Assembly (NCBI RefSeq): GCF_002257585.1
Contig: NZ_CP022743.1
Location: 1,364,001-1,428,000 of the forward strand
Direction of reading: 5' to 3'
Origin: Mucilaginibacter xinganensis
GTDB lineage: Bacteria > Bacteroidota > Bacteroidia > Sphingobacteriales > Sphingobacteriaceae
DNA: 64,000 nucleotides
Within the stretch, counting starts at the first letter, position 1. The number at the start of each line of letters is the position of its first letter. The position numbers and the translations under genes were made by a program. Shown piece by piece: positions 34,423-42,931 of the stretch. Under the pieces are notes generated by a model. That model searched no databases. It had not been told where the DNA came from and worked only from the letters and a program-made list of their open reading frames with translations.

Positions 34423-35292
34423 ATGAGTAAAGTAAACGTAGGTATTGTACAAATGACCTGTACGGCCAACAAACAGGAAAATTTAGATAAGGCAATTGTT
34501 AAAGTTAGGGAAGCAGCCAAAAGGGGTGCGCAGATAGTTTGCTTACAGGAACTATTTACCTCGCTTTATTTTTGCGATGTTGAAGATTACGACAACTTTA
34601 AGCTGGCCGAGGCTATTCCCGGGCCGTCAACCGATGCGCTGTCTGCAGTGGCAAAAGAGTTGGGCGTAGTGATCATAGCATCCCTTTTTGAAAAACGTGC
34701 CCAGGGCCTTTACCATAATACAACCGCTGTACTGGATGCTGATGGTGCTTATTTAGGTAAGTATCGCAAAATGCACATTCCTGACGATCCGGGTTTTTAC
34801 GAAAAATTTTATTTTACCCCCGGCGATCTTGGCTATAAGGTATTTAAAACCAAATTTGCTACCATAGGTGTACTCATCTGCTGGGATCAGTGGTATCCCG
34901 AAGCATCGCGCATTACTGCGCTAATGGGTGCCGAGATCTTGTTTTACCCAACTGCTATTGGCTGGGCTACCACGCAGGATGAAGCAACTAATGTTGAACA
35001 ATATAACGCCTGGCAAACTATCCAGCGTTCCCACGCGGTAGCTAATGGTGTGCACGTGGTAAGTGTGAACAGGGTAGGCGAAGAAGCCGGCGTTAAGTTT
35101 TGGGGCGGATCGTTCTTTGCCAATCCGTTCGGGGCATTGATCCACCAAACTTCAACTGATGATGAAGAAGTGGTGGTGCAGGAATTGGATTTGGCAAAAT
35201 CAGATTATTACCGCAGCCACTGGCCGTTTATGCGCGACAGGAGAATAGATTCATACCAGCCGATTACCAAGAGATTTTTGGACGAGGAATAA
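34423..35292 (+). CDS. aguB: N-carbamoylputrescine amidase
   Basis: A 289-residue nitrilase-superfamily enzyme with catalytic triad E43 (LQELF), K116 (YRKMHIPDD) and C153 (LICWDQWYPE). Several family signatures (HIPDDPGFYEKFYFTPGD, FYPTAIGW) match the AguB branch. It hydrolyses N-carbamoylputrescine to putrescine, carbon dioxide and ammonia. aguA follows after an interposed small gene, so the two make the arginine-decarboxylase-derived putrescine route from agmatine. Confidence 0.92.
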   Translation: MSKVNVGIVQMTCTANKQENLDKAIVKVREAAKRGAQIVCLQELFTSLYFCDVEDYDNFKLAEAIPGPSTDALSAVAKELGVVIIASLFEKRAQGLYHNTTAVLDADGAYLGKYRKMHIPDDPGFYEKFYFTPGDLGYKVFKTKFATIGVLICWDQWYPEASRITALMGAEILFYPTAIGWATTQDEATNVEQYNAWQTIQRSHAVANGVHVVSVNRVGEEAGVKFWGGSFFANPFGALIHQTSTDDEEVVVQELDLAKSDYYRSHWPFMRDRRIDSYQPITKRFLDEE

Positions 35293-35296
35293 TTTT

Positions 35297-35776
35297 AGTC
35301 CATGGTCGATGGTCCATAGACCATGACAGGAAAAAGCAAAAATGAGTCCATGTTGATAGTCAATAGAAAGAAAACCGAATAATGGCTTTTAAATTTGAAA
35401 ACCTTCAGGTGTGGCAAAAAGCATTGGACCTAACGGATGAAATTAACCTGTTAACCAAAAATAATTTCCCGAAGGATGAGCTATTCATTTTAACAGCTCA
35501 AATAAAAAGAGCTGCAGATTCAGTGGTGCTTAATATAGCCGAGGGATGTACTGGTCAAACCAATTTGGTTTTCAAAAATTTTCTTAGTTATGCATTAAGA
35601 TCTGCAATTGAGGTAGTTGCTTGCTTATTTATTGCTAAAAGAAGAGACATAATCAACAATGATGATTTTCAAAAGCTATATGATGAATATCAATCCCTAA
35701 CGAAAATGATTACTGCATTAAGAAATACACTATAGCCCCAAAAACTACTATGGACCATCGACCATCGACTATGGAC
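35297..35776. repeat. Inverted ATGGTCGATGG-family repeats flanking the four-helix gene
   Basis: The left copies are at 35297-35326 (contains CCATGGTCGATGGTCC) and a decayed one at 35345-35369. The right copy at 35748-35776 is inverted and contains GACCATCGACCATCGAC. The right copy ends in ATGGAC, which serves as the aguA start codon. Related copies lie at 713-800. Confidence 0.65.
35382..35735 (+). CDS. Four-helix-bundle protein (23S rRNA intervening-sequence type)
   Basis: A 117-residue protein of the TIGR02436/S23 group (FENLQVWQKALDLTDEI, IKRAADSVVLNIAEGCTG, FLSYALRSAIEVVACLFIA). The family includes proteins encoded in 23S rRNA intervening sequences and homologues of the Avd accessory of diversity-generating retroelements. 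No reverse transcriptase or rRNA lies nearby. The gene is AT-richer than aguA and aguB and is bracketed by inverted repeats, suggesting an inserted cassette. Confidence 0.88.
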   Translation: MAFKFENLQVWQKALDLTDEINLLTKNNFPKDELFILTAQIKRAADSVVLNIAEGCTGQTNLVFKNFLSYALRSAIEVVACLFIAKRRDIINNDDFQKLYDEYQSLTKMITALRNTL

Positions 35777-36793
35777 AATTTTTACTTCCCCGCCGAATGG
35801 GCAAGACATACTGCTACCTGGTTAAGCTGGCCGCATAAGGAGGCTTCATGGCCCGGTAAGATAGACCTGATATACCCTAAGTACTGCGAGTTTATTAAAG
35901 TGGTGAGCACGGGCGAGCTGGTGCGCATTAATGTAAAGGACGAGGAAATGGCCGCCTTTGCCAAACAACAGCTAATGGTTGCCGGTGTTGATCTGAAGCG
36001 TATTGAGTTTTTTGAGTTTGAAACTAATGATGCCTGGTGCCGGGATCATGGTCCGGCGTTTTTGATAAACCCTGATGCTAAGCAGAAGGCCATTGTTGAC
36101 TGGGGTTATAATGCCTGGGGCGGCAAATATCCGCCGTTTGACCTGGACGATGTGATCCCCACAAAAATAGGAGCGCATTTTGGCTTGCAGGTGTACCATC
36201 CCGGTATTGTGATGGAAGGCGGATCGGTTGATTTTAACGGTAAGGGTACTTTAATAACCACTACTGCCTGCCTGCTGAACAAAAACCGCAACCCGCATTT
36301 AAACCAGCAGCAAATAGAAGAATACCTGCAAAACTACTATGGGGTTGAGCAGGTTTTATGGTTGGGCGATGGCATTGTGGGTGACGATACCGATGGACAT
36401 ATTGATGATATTACCCGCTTTGTGAATGAGGACACTGTAGTTACTGTAGTTGAAGAAAACAAGAACGACGAAAACTATCGCCTGTTGCAGGAAAATCTTA
36501 ACGAGTTAAAAACCATGCGCCTGCTGAATGGCAAACAGCTTAACGTTGTTGAGCTGCCAATGCCTGATGCTGTGGTATATGAGGATCAGCGTTTGCCGGC
36601 GTCGTACGCTAATTTTTATGTTGCCAATGCCGCTGTTGTTGTGCCTACTTACCGCTGTGCCAGTGACGATAAGGCACTTGATATTTTACAGAATTGTTTC
36701 CCCGACAGAAAGGTTGTGGGTATTGATTCAACCGATATTATATGGGGGCTGGGCAGCTTTCACTGCTTAAGTCAGCAGGAACCGGAGGTGTAG
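35771..36793 (+). CDS. aguA: Agmatine deiminase
   Basis: A 340-residue enzyme of the peptidylarginine-deiminase fold. Signatures are NDAWCRDHGPAFLI, MEGGSVDFNGKGTLI, GDDTDGHIDDITRF and the catalytic cysteine C332 in GSFHCLSQQEP. It converts agmatine to N-carbamoylputrescine, the substrate of AguB. The ATG at 35771 is chosen over 35750, because the seven extra codons are pure repeat sequence. The start codon itself is the last part of that repeat. Confidence 0.93.
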   Translation: MDNFYFPAEWARHTATWLSWPHKEASWPGKIDLIYPKYCEFIKVVSTGELVRINVKDEEMAAFAKQQLMVAGVDLKRIEFFEFETNDAWCRDHGPAFLINPDAKQKAIVDWGYNAWGGKYPPFDLDDVIPTKIGAHFGLQVYHPGIVMEGGSVDFNGKGTLITTTACLLNKNRNPHLNQQQIEEYLQNYYGVEQVLWLGDGIVGDDTDGHIDDITRFVNEDTVVTVVEENKNDENYRLLQENLNELKTMRLLNGKQLNVVELPMPDAVVYEDQRLPASYANFYVANAAVVVPTYRCASDDKALDILQNCFPDRKVVGIDSTDIIWGLGSFHCLSQQEPEV

Positions 36794-36815
36794 GAAGAAG
36801 GATGTAAGAAAAACG

Positions 36816-36852
36816 GGCCTGTCATGGTTCGACCAGCTCACCATGACAGGCC
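36816..36852. repeat. REP-like hairpin after aguA
   Basis: A perfect 13-bp stem: GGCCTGTCATGGT (36816-36828) with ACCATGACAGGCC (36840-36852) around an 11-base loop containing TCGACCAGCTC. It has the shape of a repetitive extragenic palindrome and may also protect the agu mRNA. Confidence 0.65.
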
Positions 36853-36904
36853 GACCCAAATTTCGCTATAACATCCTCTACGCTTCCATCTTTTTCTTTT
36901 CTGC

Positions 36905-37000
36905 CCCACTTTTTCACCGACACTTTTTCCCTCCTTACCGACATCTGTAAACACCTTGCCAATATTCCATTGCCGGGCCTTAAATACTGCCGTACTTTTA
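36905..37000 (+). promoter_or_regulatory. LytTR-type operator and promoter of first liaF-like gene
   Basis: ACCGAC direct repeats at 36916-36921 and 36937-36942 have a period of 21 bases, as required for LytTR dimers. A -33 TTG at 36970-36972 and TACTTTTA at 36993-37000 (one mismatch) are separated by 20 bases. The layout is the same as at 40814-40909. Confidence 0.65.
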
Positions 37001-37023
37001 GGTAAGATTTAAAACTAAAAACA

Positions 37024-37392
37024 ATGGAAACTATCATAAATACCCCCGGCAAAATCAGCGGCAAAACAATGGCCGGAATCATCATTGTCATTATAGGTGG
37101 TTTGTTACTTATCGATCAACTCGACCTGTTCTTTGTTCCAAATTGGTTATTGAGCTGGCCAATGGCAATTATAGCGTATGGCCTTTATATGGGTGCCAAA
37201 TATAATTTCAAAAAACCGGTTTATATCTGGTTACTGGTTATTGGAACAGCCTTTTTGCTAACCGATAATATTGACAATGCCGACCGCATGGTTTGGCCGA
37301 TAGCCATTATTGGAACAGGCGCCTGGATGGTAATGAAACATACCAAACATGACGAAGCCCATGCACAGGACGCCTCTTATAAAGAGATCTAA
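37024..37392 (+). CDS. LiaF-like membrane domain protein, short
   Basis: A 122-residue protein with four transmembrane helices. It matches the N-terminal domain of the larger protein at 40936 almost helix for helix (LFFVPNWLLSWPM against FFFVPGWLFSWPM; RMVWPIAIIG against RIVWPIAIIG). It lacks the C-terminal LiaF domain, so it may be a duplicate that kept only the membrane part. It may modulate the LytS kinase or respond to envelope stress. Confidence 0.75.
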   Translation: METIINTPGKISGKTMAGIIIVIIGGLLLIDQLDLFFVPNWLLSWPMAIIAYGLYMGAKYNFKKPVYIWLLVIGTAFLLTDNIDNADRMVWPIAIIGTGAWMVMKHTKHDEAHAQDASYKEI

Positions 37393-37419
37393 TTCAATAC
37401 ATTTTTCATAGCGGTTGAG

Positions 37420-37455
37420 AGCTGCCCTGGTTATCCGGGGTGGCTTTCTTTGTTT
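37420..37455. terminator. Terminator between convergent genes
   Basis: AGCTGCCCTGG (37420-37430) pairs with CCGGGGTGGCT (37435-37445), with wobble pairs, and is followed by TTCTTTGTTT. Confidence 0.5.
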
Positions 37456-38605
37456 AGCGTGAAAGGGTGTACCATGGAATATTTAGGAATCCTTTTCTTA
37501 AATAAACCTCTATTCCATCGCCTTCCAAATACCTGTTAAATCTGGCTTGTGAAACTTCAATATCTTTTGGTGCGGGATCATCATCCCATGACACCAGTTT
37601 GAAATGATAATGGGTACGTTTATTGTATTCAGTGTACTTATTATAAACTTTGGTATGAATTAAGGTTGGCGGCGCTTTATCCATTTCGCAATTTACTTGT
37701 ATGGTGCTGCCATAACCATAAAAGCAGGATAATACTATCATAAAAATTACCTGACCTTTTACCGCATCCGTATTTTTGTTGAAACCGGTTGCATACAACA
37801 GAAAAAAAACAATCACTCCAATTGGAACAGCAATTATCCAAACATGCCCATATCTTAAAATATCGAACTCTAATAACCCTTTAATAAACAATGTTAACGC
37901 AGGAATATAAAAGCCAAACATTACCCAAGGATATACGCTTCTTTTCTTGTTAGAGATGAATTTTATCAGTCCGCCGCTGAACTTCATAACAACAATACCC
38001 AGCAGTGGATATATCAACGATAAAGCTGTTAACACAGGGCTTTCAAAAATAATCATTGGAAGGCCAATTACAGCACCTGCCACATTGTAAATTATAGCTA
38101 CTTGCCGAGCTCTTTTCAATTTCTCATCGTGTTCATTCTCTGTTGATCCAAAATCAGGGTCTTTCAGGAATAGCAACTTTTCTTCCGCGAGATCTGCCTT
38201 ATCTAAATTCGTAAAATTTTCTATTAGCCAGTCAACTACTTGTTCAGAACCTGCAAACTCGCTATAGTTTTTTATACTGAGTTTATATTCTGTAAAGGAT
38301 TCAATTAAGATCAATTTGCTTCCGACTCTAATGCCTTTTACATCACTGAATAGCAACTCCTTGTTTGTAAAGACGTTCACTTTTCTAATACGGTCATCGT
38401 AAATAACTATTTTAGCTTTAAACTGATTGATAAGAATTAATATTCCACCAACCAGCAATAAAATAGGAAGTATGAATATTAGTTGTTGAGCCCCGGCCTG
38501 CAGATTAGAAATTTTAAAAAGAAATAATGAAAAGAAAATCATTAAAGTTCCTAAAATTGAATTAAATATTTTTGAGCCCGTTGATATTGTATACTCTGTC
38601 TCCAT
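37454..38605 (-). CDS. Multi-pass membrane protein, unknown
   Basis: A 383-residue protein. There are two N-terminal helices, then a PH-like soluble segment (KIVIYDDRIRKVNVFTNKE) at about 65-120, then five to six more helices and a C-terminal domain of about 85 residues (HYHFKLVSWDDDPAPKDIE). No enzymatic motif. It has lower GC than the genes around it. Function unknown. Confidence 0.6.
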   Translation of the reverse strand: METEYTISTGSKIFNSILGTLMIFFSLFLFKISNLQAGAQQLIFILPILLLVGGILILINQFKAKIVIYDDRIRKVNVFTNKELLFSDVKGIRVGSKLILIESFTEYKLSIKNYSEFAGSEQVVDWLIENFTNLDKADLAEEKLLFLKDPDFGSTENEHDEKLKRARQVAIIYNVAGAVIGLPMIIFESPVLTALSLIYPLLGIVVMKFSGGLIKFISNKKRSVYPWVMFGFYIPALTLFIKGLLEFDILRYGHVWIIAVPIGVIVFFLLYATGFNKNTDAVKGQVIFMIVLSCFYGYGSTIQVNCEMDKAPPTLIHTKVYNKYTEYNKRTHYHFKLVSWDDDPAPKDIEVSQARFNRYLEGDGIEVYLRKGFLNIPWYTLSR

Positions 38606-38675
38606 TTATATAATTGTGATGCATTAAATATATAAAAATGCATTAATTTACAGCAGTTATTAAATTTATCCCCTT

Positions 38676-39581
38676 ATGAACAAGACTTTACGAACACTTA
38701 CATTTCTGTTCTTGCTGTTGTTATCAGCAAAACTCTCATCGGCACAAAATAAAATAGTTGTCTTCCAGTCGGATTTTGGGTTGAAAGATGGGGCTGTTTC
38801 AGCAATGAAAGGTGTAGCCATGGGCGTATCGACCGATTTAAAGCTTTACGACCTTACACATGAAATTCCGGCTTACAATATTTGGGAGGCCTCTTATCGC
38901 CTGGAGCAAACTGTGAGGTATTGGCCCGCCGGCACCGTGTTTGTTTCGGTAGTTGACCCGGGTGTGGGTACCACGCGCAAATCGGTGGTGCTTAAAACAA
39001 AATCGGGCCAATACATTGTGACACCCAATAACGGCACCTTAACGCTGGTGGCGCAATCATTAGGTATTGATGAGATCAGGGAAATTAACGAGGCGGTGAA
39101 CCGCCGTAAGGATTCGCAAAAATCTTACACCTTTCATGGCAGGGACGTGTATGCCTATACGGCCGCACGCCTGGCTGCCGGGGCCATTACCTTTGAGCAG
39201 GTAGGGCCGCTGCTGCCCAAGCAGGTGGTAAGCATTCCCTACCAGCAAGCAGTGATGGACGGCAAGATACTAAAGGGCAACATCCCCGTGCTTGATGTGC
39301 AATACGGCAACGTGTGGACAAACATACCCGATACTTTATTTAAGCAGCTTGGCCCCAAATATGGAGATGTTGTTCACGTTAGCATTTTTCATAAAAATAA
39401 ACAGGTTTACAAAGGCGATATGCCCTACACCCAAACTTTTGGCGCTGTTGCGGAAGGGAAGCCACTGGCCTATTTGAACAGCCTTTTACAGGTTTCATTT
39501 GCCCTGAATATGGGTGACTTTGCCAAAACGTACGACGTGGCTAGTGGTGGCGAATGGAGCGTGGAAGTAAGTGTTAATTAG
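38676..39581 (+). CDS. Exported DUF62 (SAM hydroxide adenosyltransferase-like) protein
   Basis: A 301-residue protein with an N-terminal signal peptide (LLLLSAKLSSAQ) before a DUF62 domain. QSDFGLKDGAVSAMKGVAMG contains the active-site Asp, VDPGVGT is the next conserved loop and TPNNGTLT and TFHGRDVYAYTAARLA follow. DUF62 proteins normally split S-adenosylmethionine to adenosine and methionine in the cytoplasm. A secreted form is unusual, because SAM is cytoplasmic. Periplasmic substrate unknown. Confidence 0.82.
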   Translation: MNKTLRTLTFLFLLLLSAKLSSAQNKIVVFQSDFGLKDGAVSAMKGVAMGVSTDLKLYDLTHEIPAYNIWEASYRLEQTVRYWPAGTVFVSVVDPGVGTTRKSVVLKTKSGQYIVTPNNGTLTLVAQSLGIDEIREINEAVNRRKDSQKSYTFHGRDVYAYTAARLAAGAITFEQVGPLLPKQVVSIPYQQAVMDGKILKGNIPVLDVQYGNVWTNIPDTLFKQLGPKYGDVVHVSIFHKNKQVYKGDMPYTQTFGAVAEGKPLAYLNSLLQVSFALNMGDFAKTYDVASGGEWSVEVSVN

Positions 39582-39603
39582 GAAAGCTGCAATTGGCTTT
39601 CAA

Positions 39604-40780
39604 CGATTGCATGGCGTACAGTTAACTCACCCCGATATCGCTTCGCTCGCCGACCCTCTCTTCGCCTGCGGCGGAAAGAGGTGAGGGGGAAAGATAAATG
39701 GGATTTCTTGGGCCCTCTTTCCCGCTTGCGGAAGATAGGGCAGGTTTGGCGAAGCGAAGACCGGGTGAGTAAACTCTGCGAGCGATATCACCGGTGGTTG
39801 CATGGCGTATAATTAACTCACCCGACTACGCTACGCTGGTCGACCTCTCTTCGCCTGCGGCGGAAAGAGGTGAGGGAAACAAATAAAAGATTAAATGAAT
39901 TTCTTGAGCCCTCTTTACCGCTTGCGGAAGAGAGGGCAGGTCGGGCGCAGCGAAGACGGGGTGAGTAAACTCTGCTAGCGATATTACCGGCGGCGTTGCA
40001 TGACGTATAATTAACTCACCCGACTACGCTACGCTGGTCGACCTTCTTCGCCTGCGGCGGAAAGAGGTTGGGGAAAGGTTTTATTTTTATCTTTAGTCAT
40101 GCCTTCTATAATTGAATTATGTCGCGAATTACGGCAACGTGAAACAGCCGCTGAAAAGGCCTTATGGTATCATCTCAGGAATAGAAAATTATTTGAGCAT
40201 AAATTCTTGAGGCAATATCCAATTTGTGTTGAGTCTGGGTTTGGCAAGAGACTATATTATATTCCCGATTTTTATTGTCATAAAGGGAAATTGGTCATTG
40301 AGGCTGACGGTCCTATTCATGATTTTAAAAAAGAATATGATAAAAACAGGGAGGATGTATTAATTTCTTTAGGCTTAAAAATACTCCGGTTTGATAATTC
40401 AGGAATACTTAATAATATGCCAGCAGTATTAGAAAAGATCAGGGAAAGTTTATCATAAAAACATTTTCCACGCCCTCTTTACCGCTTGCGGAAGAGAGGG
40501 CAGGTCGGGCGCAGCGAAGACGGGGTGAGTAAACTCTGCAAGCGATATTACCGGTGGTTGCATGGCGTACAGTTAACTCACCCGACTACGCTTCGCTGGT
40601 CGACCTTTCTTCGCCTGCGGCGGAAAGAGGTGAGGGAAAAAAGATTAAATGAATTTCTTGAGCCCTCTTTCCCGCTTGCGGAAGAGAGGGCAGGTCGGGC
40701 GAAGCAAAGACCGGGTGAGTAAACTCTGCTAGCGATATTGCATGGCTATTCTGCACTTGTCACTAACTCAGCCCCGACCA
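39604..40780. repeat. Tandem array of inverted repeats carrying a DUF559 gene
   Basis: About 195-base units alternate two arms that are inverted copies of one consensus. A arms: 39621-39688, 39812-39875, 40010-40072, 40572-40636 (contain TTAACTCACCCGACTACG and GCCTGCGGCGGAAAGAGG). B arms: 39712-39774, 39909-39970, 40473-40534, 40663-40724 (contain CCGCTTGCGGAAGAGAGGG). B-to-A linkers share GCGATATTACCGG and TTGCATGGCGTA; A-to-B linkers share AAATGAATTTCTTGAG. The nuclease gene occupies one A-to-B linker. The last linker ends in a truncated A arm near 40780. Confidence 0.8.
40099..40458 (+). CDS. DUF559 domain (Vsr-like) endonuclease
   Basis: A 119-residue protein of the DUF559/PD-(D/E)XK superfamily, related to the very-short-patch-repair nuclease fold. 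Features: ELRQRETAAEKALWYHLRNR at the N-terminus, YYIPDFYCHKGKLVIEADG with the catalytic D and E-x-D, and DVLISLGLKILRFDN. It is AT-rich and sits exactly between an A arm and a B arm of the repeat array. Similar genes in this phylum are often found alone or in repeats. Nuclease activity is inferred. Confidence 0.88.
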   Translation: MPSIIELCRELRQRETAAEKALWYHLRNRKLFEHKFLRQYPICVESGFGKRLYYIPDFYCHKGKLVIEADGPIHDFKKEYDKNREDVLISLGLKILRFDNSGILNNMPAVLEKIRESLS

Positions 40781-40813
40781 AACTGTGAAAAAAGAAAAAC
40801 TTAGATCAGGCAT

Positions 40814-40909
40814 CCAACTTTTTCACCGACACTTTATATTATCTTACCGACTTCTTTAAATATACTGCCAGTTTTTGTTTGGCACACTTATAATGTTACC
40901 TTAGTTTTG
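40814..40909 (+). promoter_or_regulatory. LytTR-type operator and promoter of second liaF-like gene
   Basis: ACCGAC direct repeats at 40825-40830 and 40846-40851 (period 21). TTG at 40879-40881, 20 bases, then TAGTTTTG at 40902-40909, a perfect -7 box. The distances between operator, promoter and start match the 36905-37024 region within 3 bases. Confidence 0.7.
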
Positions 40910-40935
40910 GATAAGATTAAAATGCTGATAATATA

Positions 40936-41760
40936 ATGAACAACGATATAGTACACCCTAATAATCCCCGCAATGGTAAGGCCCTGGCCGGGATAGTTTT
41001 GCTGGCGATAGGCGCCATACTGCTGGTGAAGCAGTTTGATTTCTTTTTTGTGCCGGGATGGTTGTTCAGCTGGCCAATGTGGCTTGTTGGTTGGGGGCTT
41101 TTTATAGGAGCCAAAACCAATTTTCATAAACCTTCCTCATTTTTGCTGATCCTGTTAGGTATTGTGTTTTTAATAAATGAAAACTTTGACCGCGCCGACA
41201 GGATAGTATGGCCAATAGCGATTATAGGCCTTGGTTTGTGGTTGATATTAAGGCGTCACAGTCATTTTGACAAAACCCAGTGGAATAAAGATAACAAATG
41301 GGGCAGCGCCGCTTATACGCCGCCGGTAACTGAAGAGCCGGTAGTTGATTACACTATTACCCAGGATTATACCAATATGAAAGAGCCGGTAAATCCTTCG
41401 GCATCGTACAAACCAACCGGTGATGATTACCTTGATACTGTTTCGGTTTTTGGCTCGGTAAAGAAAACCGTGCTTTCCAAACACTTTAAGGGCGGCGAAA
41501 TTGTAAATATTTTTGGTGGTGCCGAGCTGGATTTTACCCAGGCCGACATCCAGGGGAAAGTGATTATTGATATTACCCAGATCTTCGGCGGGGTGAAAAT
41601 GATTGTTCCGCCGCACTGGCAGGTAGTGCCCGACATCGCCGCAGTATTTGCGGGTATTGAAGATAAAAGAATGAAAAGCACCGCTGCTGTGGGAAGTGAA
41701 AAGATCCTGGTTTTAAAAGGAGTTTCAATTTTTGCAGGAGTGGACGTACGGAGTTTCTAA
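40936..41760 (+). CDS. LiaF-like envelope-stress membrane protein
   Basis: A 274-residue protein. Residues 1-105 form four transmembrane helices (LFSWPMWLVGWGLFIGAKTN, IVWPIAIIGLGLWLIL). Residues about 160-270 form a LiaF-type beta-helical cell-wall-active-antibiotic response domain (DYLDTVSVFGSVKKTVLSK, GGEIVNIFGGAELDFTQADI, KILVLKGVSIFAGVDV). LiaF restrains its sensor kinase in Firmicutes. Here it stands upstream of a LytS/LytTR pair. The control role is inferred. Confidence 0.85.
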   Translation: MNNDIVHPNNPRNGKALAGIVLLAIGAILLVKQFDFFFVPGWLFSWPMWLVGWGLFIGAKTNFHKPSSFLLILLGIVFLINENFDRADRIVWPIAIIGLGLWLILRRHSHFDKTQWNKDNKWGSAAYTPPVTEEPVVDYTITQDYTNMKEPVNPSASYKPTGDDYLDTVSVFGSVKKTVLSKHFKGGEIVNIFGGAELDFTQADIQGKVIIDITQIFGGVKMIVPPHWQVVPDIAAVFAGIEDKRMKSTAAVGSEKILVLKGVSIFAGVDVRSF

Positions 41761-41848
41761 GATTGATCTGTATAAACAACGCCAGGGGATTTTAGCTATA
41801 CGAAGATTACCCTGCACTACATTCAAAACTCAACAACACTAAAAACAT

Positions 41849-41885
41849 CTTCCGGACTTTCGGCCTTTCCCGACTTTCCGGACTT
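41849..41885. repeat. AGTCCGGAAG-family repeat cluster
   Basis: Consecutive units TTCCGGACTTTCGG and CCCGACTTTCCGGACTT lie just before the kinase gene. The family also occurs at 5713-5774 and 49363-49489. Confidence 0.5.
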
Positions 41886-41891
41886 AAAGAA

Positions 41892-42929
41892 ATGGCCTTA
41901 CCATTAAACCACACCTCATCAAAACTGTACGCAGCTTTTATAGCATGCGGGCTGGCCTGGACCGGCTTGCAAAGCTATGTAGTGCATAGTTTTGACTTTA
42001 ATTGGTACATTGCCTTTACTGATGGGTTGATTTGTTCAATTTTGCTGGCTTCGGCATGCTGGCTCATCAACAATAATTTACGTTATTACCAGCCCGAAAA
42101 AGGCAATTACCTGAATATCCTGATCTGGATAGGTGCGCTGGCTGCCATTTGTACTTTCGGCAGCAGGTGGATCCTTCCTTTTTTGGCTACCGGCCCCACC
42201 TATACCAGGTTCCTGGTGAACTCATTAACCATTAGGTTTTTTACCAGCTTTTTGGCGATAGGGTGGATGGCTATGATCAGTATGATCTACTACTCGCAGC
42301 TGGACCAGAAAGATAACGAAAAACGCAAGGCCGAAGCCGAGCAGCTGGCCCGCGATGCCGAGCTTTACAACTTAAGGCAACAGCTGCAGCCGCACTTTTT
42401 ATTCAATAGCCTTAACTCTATAAACGCCCTGATAGGCTTTAAGCCCGATGAGGCCCGGCGGATGATCCACCAGCTGTCGGACTTTTTACGCGGTACCTTA
42501 AAGAAGGATGACCAGCAGCAGGTGCCGTTAACTGAAGAGCTGGCACACCTTAACCTTTACCTTGATATTGAAAAGGTACGCTTCGGGCACCGCTTGCAAA
42601 CGGAGATCAGTTGCGATGAAAGATCTGGACAGGCGGTGCTGCCATCCATGTTATTGCAGCCCCTTGTTGAAAATGCTATAAAATTTGGTTTGTACGATAC
42701 CATAGGCGATGTAGTGGTAAGCATTCGCGCCGAAATGGAGGGTAACTACCTGATAATAATGGTGCAAAACCCCTACGATCCGCAAACATCAAGGCCTAAA
42801 AAGGGTACTGGTTTTGGGCTTAGAGGGGTACAACGCAGATTATATTTACTTTTTGCACGTAATGATTTGATGGAAACTCATGCAAATGATAATATATTTA
42901 CAACTATTATTAAAGTACCGCAGTTATAA
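41892..42929 (+). CDS. LytS-family sensor histidine kinase
   Basis: A 345-residue membrane kinase. Four transmembrane helices (about 15-140) carry no large extracytoplasmic loop, so it may sense membrane state or a partner such as LiaF. The His_kinase motif LQPHFLFNSLNSINALIG has H168. The ATPase domain has LLQPLVENAIKFGLYD and GTGFGLRGVQRRLYLL. The response regulator gene starts 3 bases downstream. Confidence 0.92.
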   Translation: MALPLNHTSSKLYAAFIACGLAWTGLQSYVVHSFDFNWYIAFTDGLICSILLASACWLINNNLRYYQPEKGNYLNILIWIGALAAICTFGSRWILPFLATGPTYTRFLVNSLTIRFFTSFLAIGWMAMISMIYYSQLDQKDNEKRKAEAEQLARDAELYNLRQQLQPHFLFNSLNSINALIGFKPDEARRMIHQLSDFLRGTLKKDDQQQVPLTEELAHLNLYLDIEKVRFGHRLQTEISCDERSGQAVLPSMLLQPLVENAIKFGLYDTIGDVVVSIRAEMEGNYLIIMVQNPYDPQTSRPKKGTGFGLRGVQRRLYLLFARNDLMETHANDNIFTTIIKVPQL

Positions 42930-42931
42930 AT

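Noticed and set aside
40486-40722. A 78-codon frame inside the repeat array
   Set aside because: It consists entirely of repeat arms; the encoded peptide follows the repeat, not a family.
39604-40780. Array considered as a CRISPR
   Set aside because: Units are about 195 bases, the linkers between arms are conserved rather than unique spacers, arms alternate in orientation, and no cas genes are present.
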